Below, one piece after another: positions 1-10,296 of a stretch of DNA of 64,000 bases; positions within the stretch are counted from its first letter, which is position 1; every line of letters starts with the position of its first letter. A program made the position numbers and the translations under genes. The notes beneath the pieces are model-generated. The model made no database searches. It was not told where the DNA came from and worked only from the letters and a program-made list of their open reading frames with translations. The DNA comes from Strigamia acuminata (Eukaryota > Arthropoda > Chilopoda > Geophilomorpha > Linotaeniidae), in the NCBI GenBank assembly GCA_949358305.1, contig OX442315.1, positions 868,001 to 932,000 of the forward strand, read 5' to 3'.

Positions 1-84
1 GATAAATAACTACCTGGATAATGGTAATCCAACGGCAGTGGCCGATTAATATTTTACCCGGTGCTCGATCAGTGGATCCCGCCA

Positions 85-161
85 TCGTAAGGCATGCTGG
101 CGGATGGAGGAGTCAAATCCTCCCGCAATGGTTCTCTCGACCGTCGTGACGGTCCCCGCCC
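85..161. repeat. 75-bp direct repeat, first unit
   Basis: It starts TCGTAAGGCATGCTGGCGGA and ends GTCGTGACGGTCCCCGCCC. It recurs at 368-442 with a few changes, and both units recur in copy 2 (33338-33414 and 33621-33695). The first unit holds GGAGGA/TCCTCC and GACCGT/ACGGTC stems; the second unit has partly lost them. Confidence 0.75.
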
Positions 162-367
162 TATTGTACCCTCCGGGTTAGTAACCCGTGAACAGGAGTT
201 GAAGAACACTGTGATAAACAAATTACTCGGGCATTGGTAATCCTGTATTGGCAATATCTTTTAAAACCCGGTAAGTCCATAGAAATGTTTACCTGGTGGT
301 TGGTACCACCGATAGCGAATTAAAGCGGACAATTAAATACTCGGCGCCTGATCACGAGATCTTGTCG

Positions 368-442
368 TCGTAAGGCATGCTGGCGGATGGAGTCTCAACA
401 ACTCCCGCGACGTTCTCTCAATTGTCGTGACGGTCCCCGCCC
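368..442. repeat. 75-bp direct repeat, second unit
   Basis: Second copy of the repeat at 85-161, with the same start and end. The central GACCGT arm is altered to AATTGT, so one hairpin is weakened. Confidence 0.75.
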
Positions 443-511
443 AATTAATATTTATATAACAATTCATTTGTTATATTCCATTAATCACTTTACTCTTATT
501 CATTTGAAACA

Positions 512-721
512 ATGGAATATTCTGCTGAATATTCCTATCCCCGCGAAGGACTCTTCGCATTATTAGATAATCGAGCTGCGGACCAAATACGTCTCCGTAG
601 CGCTATTTGTGACGATGCCGCAAGTCAGCCGTATCCCTTTGGCTTCGCCCGGATCCTCAACCAGTTGATGCCGCCCGTTTACACGCGTCAAGAACCCAAT
701 TATGTTATCATTAGTATTTAG
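512..721 (+). CDS. Small ORF of 69 codons, unrecognised
   Basis: An ATG-started open frame just downstream of the hairpin region, ending TAG with an AATAAA about 4 bases beyond. The protein is mixed, with no signal peptide, membrane segment or known motif. It is unchanged in copy 2 (33765-33974), but near-identity of the copies makes that weak evidence. It may be a chance ORF within a retrotransposon 3' region. Confidence 0.2.
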   Translation: MEYSAEYSYPREGLFALLDNRAADQIRLRSAICDDAASQPYPFGFARILNQLMPPVYTRQEPNYVIISI

Positions 722-1918
722 TAATAAATATGTTGTGCCACACTAAAGAACTGTAAGTTATTTCTGCTCAGTCATGAATTCATATTTTTACACGGACTTC
801 TGTAAGCTTATCTCGGTTAGGTTGTTGCTACTCCTAGCAACGTCTTGTTTAAACCGATTATTTATCTATCTTAAATGGCTATTAAATCAGCCAAAAGTAG
901 AATCGTCACAAACGTGCCGCGCTATGCCACACAATGTGCCGCCGCGATAGGCCATCGAACCCGAATGTGTGTGATGCGAAACGCGCGAGTACGCGCGCGG
1001 AGAACGCGCGGCAATGCTAGTGCCTCGATAATTGATCTTTTCTCTTTGTTTGCAATATTTTTTTGGCCTTTTTTGTTGATTTTTCGGTTTGAAATTGTTT
1101 TTTTCCGGTGTAATTTAAGTGGTGGAAGGTTGTTGGGGTGTGTTGAGGGTAATTTTGGCGGTTTTTGGGTCGGGATTAGTGTTTTCTGCGATTTTTGATC
1201 GGTATTTGGGGTTTGATGCAGCGGATAGCGCATGCGAATCGCCGTCGACCGTAGCATTAGCAATTGCAACGTGCCGCGCTATGCCACACAATGTGCCGCC
1301 GCGATAGGCCATCGAATCCGAATGTGTGTGATGCGAAACGCGAGTACGCGCGCGGAGAACGCGCGGCAATGCTAGCAACAGGAGCGCAACTGCCCAAGAA
1401 ATTGCTCAACAATAAAAGGCACGTGGAAGCTTGTGCCTGAAACAATAGGCACTTCAAATAAAGTTATTGTTAAAAAACGGGCTTGAAAACCAACAATTAC
1501 ACAATAATTAAGGGGCAAGAAATGAACTTTGCTGCAATGCAAAGTTCTCAAAATACAGAGAAATGAAAGTTACACTTGTATAAAGAATTGACAATGTTTG
1601 AAACCAATAAAAACTACAAAAACACACTTGTAAAAAACCCAAAACAACCCCCAGAATGAATTATTTGACTCAAATTAACCCTAAAACGGTCTTGGAGGTC
1701 GTGCAGACGACAGAGTCGGATCGGAAGGTTGCTAAAACCTGACGCCAAAACTAGCAATGGGACAGCTAGTTAGAAAACAGCTTTTTCATCAATCATGAAC
1801 GCTGAAAACCTCACCCAGGGGTAGAAAATGATGGAGAGAACGTTTTCGCCATCTAAAACGGTCTAAAACGGGTCTAAAATGCCTAAACCGGCGCCTGGAA
1901 CGTGGCGCAGTTGTTGGG
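722..1918. repeat. AT-rich stretch with nested direct repeats
   Basis: No gene is recognised. A ~108-bp unit rich in CGCGCG occurs at 911-1020 and again at 1268-1375. Between them lies a ~236-bp block (1022-1257) that recurs at 4590-4819. From 1376 to 1918 only AT-rich unique sequence is seen. Confidence 0.6.
1022..1257. repeat. Dispersed 230-bp repeat R1, unit 1
   Basis: It begins GCCTCGATAATTGATC and contains a G/T-rich core ending GATCGGTATTTGGGG, then CGCATGCGAATCGCCGTCGA. The same block occurs at 4590-4819 with small indels and again in copy 2 (34275-34510, 41042-41271). It has no coding capacity and is probably a short non-autonomous element. Confidence 0.7.
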
Positions 1919-2430
1919 TCAAATATTGTCAAAAATCAGTGGAAATTTGTCAAATACTGGCAAAAATCTGCTGAAATTTGTCAAAAATTGCCAAATTTTG
2001 GCGCAAGTTACGTGAGGTTTGCGCGCATCCAACTATGACGAAAAATCCATGCGTGTGCACGCGCGATTTACTGGCGCGTTGGAAGCGTTAAAATAAATTT
2101 TTCCAATGTCTAACACAATTTGCACCGAATTATGGCAATTTTTGACAAATTTACATGGATTTTTGCCAGTATTTGACAAATTTCCACGGATTTTTGACAA
2201 TATTTGACAAATTGCAGACAAATTTCAGACAAATTTCAATTAATTTTAGAAATTTTATGAGAAATTTCAGCAAATGTTTGAGGATTGAGGAAATCTTCTG
2301 AAATTTGTCAAATATAGGCAAAAATCTTCTGAAATTTGTCAAATACAGGCAAAAATCTGCTGAAAATTGTCAAAAATTGCCCAAATTCTGTGCAAGTTTT
2401 GCAAGTTTTGCGCGCATCAAATCGTATGCG
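1919..2430. repeat. Foldback repeat (inverted and direct arms)
   Basis: The reverse complement of about 1919-1999 matches about 2133-2213 almost base for base (TTTTTGCCAGTATTTGACAA is common). A third, directly oriented relative lies at about 2290-2390. Arms of about 80 bp with a ~130-bp spacer can form a long hairpin. Both ends run into GCGCGCATC motifs. It looks like a foldback or MITE-type element. The copy-2 counterpart is 35172-35683. Confidence 0.65.
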
Positions 2431-2540
2431 CGCCTATACTATTGCACGAGCGCATTGACGCGTGATGAACACCAATTACGTTTACGAAGTGAATTCGAGC
2501 TACAAAAGTATCGAGTCGCCATTCTATGATGGAAAAGTAA

Positions 2541-3265
2541 AAATGTGATCATGGTGAAATTGAGGCAAGAGAATGGCTTGAACATGGTTTGTACAAAGTA
2601 AAAATCTTGCCTGTCATTTGGTAAAAACTATATTTAAAAATTGTTTAGGATCACGTGAACACAAGAAGCTTGAAGAAATTGTATGTAGCAAGCTACTTCT
2701 TTCTGACATCCCTAAACTATCACCAGACTACCAAACATCAGAAGTGGAATCATTCCACTGCATTATTTGTTTCTTTGCTCCTAAATCACAGCATTTTTTT
2801 TATCATGCAATGATGTGTAGGTAGGTTGTTATTAAAATTTTACACTGAAATTGTTTTATATCTTTTTCCTCAAATACAGATGTCTCTTGGCAGCCTTGCA
2901 TTATAATGAGAATGCTAATCGACCCCAAGCAACAACCAAAAATGGAGATCGTCGTTGGTCGTTAACAATCCCTAAATATAAGAAAGATGGATCAATTGTA
3001 AAGGAAGTAAAAGTTAAATCTACATTCGGTAAGTTTAAATTAATTTATTTCAAATACAATTTTTAAATGATTCTTTACCGGTATAGATTATGTGGGACAC
3101 TTAATGCAGGAAGTACATACATTGCGCCAGAAATTTCCAAGCTACACCAAAGCCACGGTTTTAATTGAGGAATTACCAGAAGCACCTCGACCTCTGACAC
3201 CACATTATTCACAGGAACAAAAGCAGAATGCCATAGTCAACCATAAAACAAGATTTAATAAATAA
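2541..3265 (+). pseudogene. Kolobok transposase, 3' exons only
   Basis: Only the end of exon 6 (2541-2586) and exons 7 (2649-2820), 8 (2880-3028) and 9 (3087-3265) remain, with their GT-AG introns. They encode the last ~180 residues, including the region SEVESFHCII that may carry the third acidic catalytic residue. The DNA-binding THAP domain and the first two acidic residues are lost. There is no start codon or promoter, so this is a relic. The intact counterpart lies at 36094-39717. Confidence 0.85.
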
Positions 3266-3636
3266 ATAAAAACGAATTATGCTAATAACTAATAAAAGAG
3301 TTCATTTTTTAAATCAATGCAATTAATACATGACAGAAACATTCAACCATTTATTTAGACTAACTTAATTGCTCTAAATCCTGTATAATTTTCTGAAGGG
3401 AAGGCTTCTCTAATCTTTGTTACGACACACGAAGGCAAAATTCTCCTATTTTTTTTCCCCAGTTTATGGAATATCCATCTCACAAATCGTCTGTACGCAA
3501 GGTAGCGAAATAATCTGTTGGAGTAATAGAACAGGTTATTATACTAAAAATTACACTAAGTAAAATTAAACCTGAAGTTTAATTTACTTCAGGTGTTAAA
3601 ACTTTAGGTGTTAGACGGTTTATTTTTGCACAATAT

Positions 3637-4164
3637 TTACTCATGTAACGGTTCATCATCACCAACAGGTCCTTCTTTTTCAATAAATTCATAATACGAG
3701 GCTTCCAAAACATATATGTTTAAACAATTTGCATCAAAACCAGGATGATCAGTAATACAGTTCCAGGTGTTATTTGGATCTGTTACACGATCAACCATTT
3801 TTTTGTATGATTTGCAGCATACATTTTCCGTGGAATCAGGCATTGCTGCACATTTACCACATTTACACCTATAAAATTAGGTGTAATAAGGAATGAATGT
3901 AAAATTTATATAATATAATCATATTCATTAAACATACCATATTAATTCCATTTCTTCATGACAACTACTAGTTTGGCAACTGGAGTTATTCGATTGCACG
4001 TGTGTTTGAAGTTGGACATTACTTTCATTAAAATAATTTGTATGTGATCGTGAATTAGTTTTTTTGGTTGAATTAGCCAGAAGTGGCTCAAAACTGTATG
4101 GTACAATCGGAACATTACGGTTAACAGAAAATAAATCACAGGAATCGGAATCGAATGCCTCCAT
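3637..4164 (-). CDS. Transposon-borne P2X7-C-terminus-like protein (copy 1)
   Basis: Two exons on the strand opposite the transposase: exon 1 at 3938-4164 (ATG at 4164), intron 3869-3937 (GTATGT...TATAG), exon 2 at 3637-3868. The spliced frame is 152 codons. The first half is Ser/Asn-rich and probably disordered. The second half has a WCKCGKC start, a VCC pair and a CITDHPGF/CLN/YVLE stretch. This Cys pattern recalls the cytoplasmic C-terminal domain of P2X7 receptors; that match is from memory. It survives intact although the transposase is broken. Confidence 0.55.
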
Positions 4165-4589
4165 CGTAGCACTACGGTAACACAAACAACATCAAAAATG
4201 CATGGTGCAAATGACGTCACGGTGACGACCTCTAGTAGTGAAATTCGGAAATTTTCCAATTGAAGTGTTGCGGTGAAAGTAACCATTTTTGCCATTTTCA
4301 ATGAATGATTTTAATAGCTTAGAATTGAAATTTTTTAATAAAAATTGATTTGAAGATAGGTTTCAACTACATAAGTAAGAAAAACACAAAAGTTTGTGTT
4401 TTTAAAAACCTTGGCTATTCCCCTTTAAGTGTAAACAAACAAAATAAAAACTTTAATATACAAGAAACGTACAATTCCACTCAACTTTGTTTCAAATTTT
4501 ATTTATTGGATCATTGAAAATAAACAGTAGTGTTGTGCACTGTACGCTTAAGTGTTTACCGGCGATGCGTTGTTTTGTGGTGGGGATTT

Positions 4590-4819
4590 GCCTCGATAAT
4601 TGATCTTTTCTCTTTGTTTGCAATATTTTTTTGGCCTTTTTTGTTGATTTTTCGGTTTGAAATTGTTTTTTTTCCGGTGTAATTTAAGTGGTGAAAGGTT
4701 GTTGGGGTGTGTTGAGGGTAATTTTGGCGGTTTTTGGGTCGGGATTAGTGTTTTCTGCGATTTTTGATCGGTATTTGGGGTAACGCATGCGAATCGCCGT
4801 CGATGCGTCGACCGTAGCA
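4590..4819. repeat. Dispersed 230-bp repeat R1, unit 2
   Basis: Second copy of the block at 1022-1257, in the same orientation, with an eight-base GATGCGTC insertion near its right end. The flanks 4429-4589 and 4820-5026 show nothing recognisable. Confidence 0.7.
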
Positions 4820-5032
4820 AGTGTGGTTGAAGTGATTTCGTTCATTCGTTATTTTAATGAAAATTAGGTATTTATTGTGACCACACGAGCACGTAGCAAG
4901 TGCGCGCGCAAGTTAAATGTGTAGAGGCCTGTGAGAAAATAAAACGTGCGTGGAAGCGGCGTAAATATTCTTTGGTGACTGCCATGGGTTTGTGCTTTGT
5001 CGTGGGCGCGATATGTCTGCGATATATATGCG

Positions 5033-5426
5033 TTAGGGATGAGAACGGGACCAATTTTCGGGTCCCGACCCGTCCCGGGTCCATTACGTTAGCGTAATAC
5101 GCGCGTATGATTGCATAATTGAAATAAATCAGTATTAAGCCTAATATTAGGCCTAATAATGCTAAAATAAAGTAAAGAAACAACAATATTTTGGTCATAC
5201 AGTGTAATTTACTTTTAATAATGAGTTTGTTGTTGTTGTTTATTTACTTTATTTTAGCATTATCAGGCTCAATATTAGGCTTAATAGTGATAAATAACAA
5301 TTGGAATTAGAAAATTGTCTCCGCCTCGCAGTACGAATTTAGCAACTGTAATCCCGTCCCGTCCCGTATCCGCATAGGGCAAACATTACCAGTCCAGTCC
5401 CTATCCCGGTCCGTTCTTATCCCTAA
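5033..5426. mobile_element. 394-bp MITE with ~19-bp TIRs
   Basis: The left end TTAGGGATGAGAACGGGACC matches the reverse complement of the right end (TTAGGGATAAGAACGGACC). Both sides are flanked by TATGCG (5027-5032, 5427-5432), a 6-bp target duplication. Inside is a further long inverted repeat around TTAGGCTTAAT and GCTAAAATAAAGTAAA, so almost the whole element can fold. There is no coding capacity. The copy-2 counterpart is 41485-41878. The superfamily is not assigned. Confidence 0.75.
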
Positions 5427-5432
5427 TATGCG

Positions 5433-6699
5433 TGATGTAGCGCGTTTGCGCGCGCGATCTAGTGCGTTTGAGCGCGCGATGTAGCACCTTGAGCGTGTCC
5501 AAATGTGTACAGGTGCTCAAAAGATGTGCGAGGGCTTCACGTGCATACACGAAGCATAAACGTGAAGAAAACAGCAGAAGCAGTTGTGTGTGATATTTAT
5601 AAAACCACATCACACAAGGGAATACTACTAATGATACAAAAAGCAATAAACTTTATGAATATTGAAATAAACTTACAAAATGGTGGAAAAAACATGGCGT
5701 ACTGCCTTGAATATATGCCGGGATGTTATCAATCTTCCGGGCCCCATGTGTGTTTGATTTTAGTCCTAATTTTGGTGTATTTTTTTTTTTTTTGCCTTGG
5801 TTTTTCTCGTTTCTTGGAGAGTGCTGAGGCATGCCGAGGTGTTCTCGGGCGTGTGCGCCTGTTGAAGATCGAGCGTTTCATATTTTGTGTTTAATAAGCC
5901 TACCGTGGTGCCTCGAGCGTTTATTAATTTCTCCACTCGAGGCACTTCACTAACACCTCCCCGGTGTTTAAACGAGTAGCGGCGCTTATTTGACCCCGGT
6001 GTTTACTGTTTAAAATTGTCGTGTGTTTTCAAAGTTCTTAATTTGTTTAAAAGCAAACAAAATGGATATTTGTTAATTTTTATTTGATTTTATCAATTTC
6101 TATTGGTTTCTTGCTGATTTTTAATCGGTTTTTCTCTATTTGTGACAATTTTTGCCAATTTTAATCGTTATTTGTCATTCTGAATTGATTATTGTCCGAT
6201 TTCAGTCGATTTTTGTTGATTTTTAATCATGTTTGTTCGTTTTTAATCAATTTTTGTCCCATGCCTTACGATCAGTTTGAATAATTGACACCATACTGTG
6301 CTGTTACTCGTATTCAAGATGGCGTCGCAAACTCAAGGCCAAATTCCGCTGATTTCATTTATTGCGACTGTTTGCGCTCCATACGTGTGAAAAGGATTAT
6401 GGGAAAAATCCTCAATGCAGGCCATTTTGGTGTTAAATGAGCGAGGAAGGCAGGAGATGAGGAAAATTTGTAAAATTTCAAAAAAAAGCTAAACAATCAA
6501 AATTTACATGAAGATCAATATTTCTGGCTCGAAATGCATGTATCAGCAATTTCGAGATATTTTCGGGGTGAAATTGACTCGTTCGGAACACTGGGAAGGA
6601 ACCCCACCCCGCATTCCCCATGCGTCGGCGCGCGCGTAGACGAAAATTCAAATCCAGGTGTTCAGACGGCCCCACGTTATTTTCGGGTTCCAAGTTGGG
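5433..6699. other. AT-rich intergenic stretch, no gene recognised
   Basis: It starts with CGCGCG-rich tandem motifs (5440-5490). It contains a degenerate copy of the GCCTCGAATAAACGCC module near 5698, a T-rich run near 5775, and a 6060-6260 tract of repeated TTTTTAATC-type words. Open frames here are short and lack recognisable motifs. Confidence 0.5.
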
Positions 6700-9600
6700 T
6701 TTTACAAATGTACCGTATTGCCTCGAATAAACGCCGGGACGTTTATTAAACTTCTCGTGTGTGTTTAATTTTGATCCGCATTTAACTGTTTTTTTTTTCA
6801 CCGAAAGTTACTTCATTTTTTATTAACATGGAAAAAGAATGAACCTTTACAAAATACTAATAATAACGTTATAATAAGCAGTTACAATTGAAATTAAAAC
6901 AACATTTTTTTTTTAATTAGAAACCAAAGCAGAATCATCCCTAAATTCTGACACGGCGTTGTCAAACAAACAGTTGGCGCCAAAACGAGAAATTAGGCAA
7001 CAAAACATTTTGAATGCTACAAAAACACATTAAATAACCATAAAACAAATAAAAATAAATACAACAGCTAAACCAAATTGTAATAAACAAGACAGCAAAG
7101 TGCGGGAGTGAGTGACAACGCCAAAAAAACGCCCGAAAACGCCCCAAGAACGCACCAAAACGCCCCAAGAACGCACCAAAACGCCAGATAACCGTGCAAC
7201 TTGAGGCAAAAAACATGCGAACATAATTTTTTGCTTTGAGTGGCACGATTTTCAGGCTTTTTGAAGCATTTTGAAGCGTTTTGGGGCGTTTTAGAACGTT
7301 TTTGCTTATTTTTGAGCATTCTCATGCGAGCTCGCGCGTGCAGGCGAGAAAAAAACAAACTTATTTCTTCAAGAGTTAAAACAAAAATAACCCTAACCAG
7401 GAAATTACTGTAAAAACAACGGCTTGCCTCGAATAAACGCCGGGGCGTTTACTAATTTTCAAGACTGGAAGTGAGGCGAGATGTTGTTTGCTTTATTTGT
7501 TAAAACAAATTAGGCGTCACTAATTCACCTGTATTAGGGTTTCGGTTCTGAGAAACCGGACGAGGAGTCACAATAACGGGACACGGGAAATTTCAAAACT
7601 TACCGGTTCCGTCAAAACGCCATTGAAACGTTACATTTTTATAGCGTGTCAATGATAAAAATGGTCATTTTGGATGAAAAACGGCCATTTTGGATGAAAA
7701 ATGGCCATTTTTACTATAAGAAATGGCTGAAAATGGCCATTTTTACTATGACAAATGGCTGAAAATGGCCATTTTAATAAAAAAAGGCCATTTTTACTTC
7801 GAAAATTGGCTAAAAATGGCCACTTGAGTGAGTGACAACGCCAAAAAACGCGTGCAAACGCCTGCGAACGCCCCAAAACGCCCCAAAACGCCAGATGACA
7901 ATGCAACTTGAGGCATAAAACTTGAAAACACAATTTTAAACGTCACAAAAGTTGAAACAAAGATAAAAAATTAATTTTTTGCCTCAAGTTGCGCGATTTT
8001 CAGGCCTTTTGGAGTGTTTTTGAGCATTTTTTGGCGTTCTCAGCGGCGTGTTTGCCTCAAATAAACGCCGGTCTAAACAAAAAATGACGTCATTTTTGGT
8101 TTAAAATTGAAGTAAAACACAAAATATTTTAGTTTTTAAATGCAACTGGTCTAAATTTTGTCAAATGTTGTCATACTTCTTGAAAGTCATCATTTATTGA
8201 TAAAAAATTTGAAAATTTACCTAATTGTAGCATGTATTTGTGGTTAGTTTTGATTTGAATTCAAACTGTAATTTTTTGCTTCGAGTTGCGCGATTTTCAG
8301 GCGTTTTGGGGCGTTTTTGAGCTTTTTTTGGCGTCCTCAGGCGAGCTCGTGCGTGCACGTCACAAGTAACCCTAATCAGGAAAGAACCTACAAAAACTAT
8401 GGCTTGCCTCGCATAAACGCCGGGGCGTTTATTCATTTTCAAAAAGACAAATGAAATGGATAAATAAAGAAATTAGCGGGGAAATCCAACATGGCGCCCA
8501 CTTCAAATCCGCTAGAGCGGCAAAACACAACATTTGAATTTCAACACAAGAATAAAATCAAGAATACACACTGTATTGAATAAAATAACATTAGGAAATG
8601 TAATTTCCTACAACAAAAGCACTATTTATTAAAAGAACACTTGAAAATAATCGTTTGCCGAACGGAATGAACTTGGTCAGCAGCGCACAAGTGCGTACCG
8701 ACAACGAACGCTCGAAACGACAAAACGACCGTTCCGGGACAAAAATAAAGCAAACCAATCGACAGATCACCCCCAAATTAGTCTAAATCAATTCTAAAAC
8801 CTATCCATAACACAAGAATAAGGTCCAAACAAAAGGTTAGAAGTTTGAACACAACCGAACTAGATTAAGAAATATGACGTCACGCGTCTTACGCAAGTGA
8901 TCTGTAAATCGACGAATGCACTAAAAATCATCCAAAATCACACAAAATGAGCAAGAATTAAAGAAATAAGACACAGAGAAGTAATAAAACTTTAAATAGC
9001 AATGAATAAAGATAATATCAATATCATAGACACTAAAATTCATGAAAACACTGTAACTTTTAATAAATCACAAAAAATGAAAGTTTAATATGTAAAAATA
9101 TCTAAAAAGCTGAAATTCAAGAAAAGCAAAAATTAAAGACACTTTGTTAACTTTAATTAAGACAATAAATGACATAAAATCCGGACACAACAATTATTCC
9201 ATTTTGGATGAAAAACGGCCCTTTTGGATGAAAAACGGCCATTTTGGATGAAAAACGGCTAAAAATGACCATTTTTCTATGAAAAATGGCTAAAAATGGC
9301 TAAAAATGGCCATTTGATTGAATGACAACGCCAAAAAACGCCCAAGAACGCCCGCAAATGCCTAAAAATGCCTAAAAACGCCCCAAAACGCAAAATGACA
9401 ATGCAACTTGAGGCAAAAAACATGAGAACACAATTGTAAACGTTACAAAAGTTGAAACAAAAATAAACAATTAATGTTTTGCCTCGAGTTGCACGATTTT
9501 CAGGCGTTTTGGAGTATTTTTTGGCGTTCTCAGGCGTACTCGCGCGTACACGTCACTGCCGAGTAAAAAAAACATACTTATTTCTTCAAGAGTTAAAAAG

Positions 9601-10292
9601 GAAGTAACCCTAATCAGGAAAAAAAATGCAAAAACAATGGCTTGCCTCGAACAAACGCCAGAAGTGAGGCGAGATGTTGTTTGCTTTATTTATTAAATCA
9701 AATTAGGCGTTGCTAATTCACCTGTATCTCTTAGTTCGACGTAAGAACACGCGCTTTTTTTAAAATGAAAGCCCAAGTTGGGTTTCATAAACGTACCGTA
9801 TTGCCTTGAATAAAAGCCGGGGTGTTTATTAATTTTTAAGACCAGAAACGAGGCGAGATCACGACTCAAGATTAAGCGAGAAGAAATAAACGTGTTTCTT
9901 CTAAAGGAAGTAACCCTAATCAGGAAAAACTTACATAAACAATGGTTTGCCTTGAATAAACGCCGGGGCGTTTATAAATTTTCAAGACGGGAGGCAAGGT
10001 GAGATGATGATGCGGTGCGACGCGAATAAAAGCCCAAGTTGGGTATTGCCTCGAATAAACGCCGGGGCGTTTATTAATTTTCAAAACCGGAAATGAGGCG
10101 AGATCAAAACGCCATTGAAACGTTACATTTTAATAACGTTTCAACGATAAAAACGGCCATTTTTGATTAAAAAAACGACTAAAAATGGCCATTTTACTAT
10201 GAAAACGGTTAAAAACAACCATTTTCACTATGAAAAATGGCTAAAAATGGCCATTTTGACGAAAAACGGCCATTTTTACTACGGAAAATGCT
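6700..10292. repeat. Cluster of palindromic repeat modules (copy 1)
   Basis: Three modules alternate. (a) GCCTCG followed by the palindrome AATAAACGCC-GG-GGCGTTTATT and later GAGGCGAGAT, at 6726, 7432, 8412, 9809, 9955 and 10054, with broken copies near 8059 and 9645. (b) ~240-bp inverted repeats starting GAGTGAGTGACAACGCC, with arms GCAACTTGAGGCAAAA and TTTTGCCTCGAGTTGC, at about 7106-7350, 7826-8050 and 9316-9560. (c) AAATGGCCATTT-type simple arrays. No gene is seen, including in the unique AT-rich part 8450-9190. Copy 2 carries the same cluster at 43152-46755. Confidence 0.75.
7651..7822. repeat. GGCCATTTT satellite array
   Basis: Short degenerate units of the form AAAAATGGCCATTTTTACTATGA follow each other; the GGCCAT core is palindromic. 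Similar arrays lie at 9198-9315 and 10146-10292, each directly before a GAGTGAGTGACAACGCC inverted-repeat module. Confidence 0.7.
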
Positions 10293-10296
10293 AAAA
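10293..10296. repeat. Target-site duplication ACTT, left
   Basis: ACTT lies immediately left of the LTR at 10297 and is repeated at 25428-25431. Copy 2 has a single ACTT at 46756-46759 in otherwise identical flanks, which proves the boundaries. Confidence 0.95.

Larger units (their letters stand above)
1..445. repeat. Hairpin-rich region downstream of pol (copy 1)
   Basis: No gene is seen. The stretch carries short perfect stem-loops: TGGAT/ATCCA at 15-31, CGGGTT/AACCCG at 174-188 and GGTGGT/ACCACC at 295-310. Their loops resemble one another (AATGGTA, AGT, TGGT). A GACCGT/ACGGTC hairpin lies near 140-155. A direct repeat of about 75 bp occurs at 85-161 and 368-442. By its place after pol in the duplicated unit, it is probably 3' UTR or LTR sequence of that element, but no matching 5' copy was found. 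Confidence 0.55.
2541..4424 (+). mobile_element. 5'-truncated Kolobok-like transposon remnant
   Basis: This matches 38993-40876 of the full element in copy 2 and ends at the same 222-bp terminal repeat (4203-4424) followed by TTAA (4425-4428). The 5' terminal repeat, THAP exon and transposase exons 1-5 are gone. The break joins GATGGAAAA outside the element to AAATGTGATC in exon 6, with a few filler bases, as expected for end joining. With one terminal repeat it cannot move by itself. Confidence 0.9.

Noticed and set aside
875-1457. Overlapping ORFs of 62-115 codons on both strands
   Set aside because: They lie in direct repeats with biased CGCGCG and T-rich composition, and the best ones run antisense to each other with no known domain.
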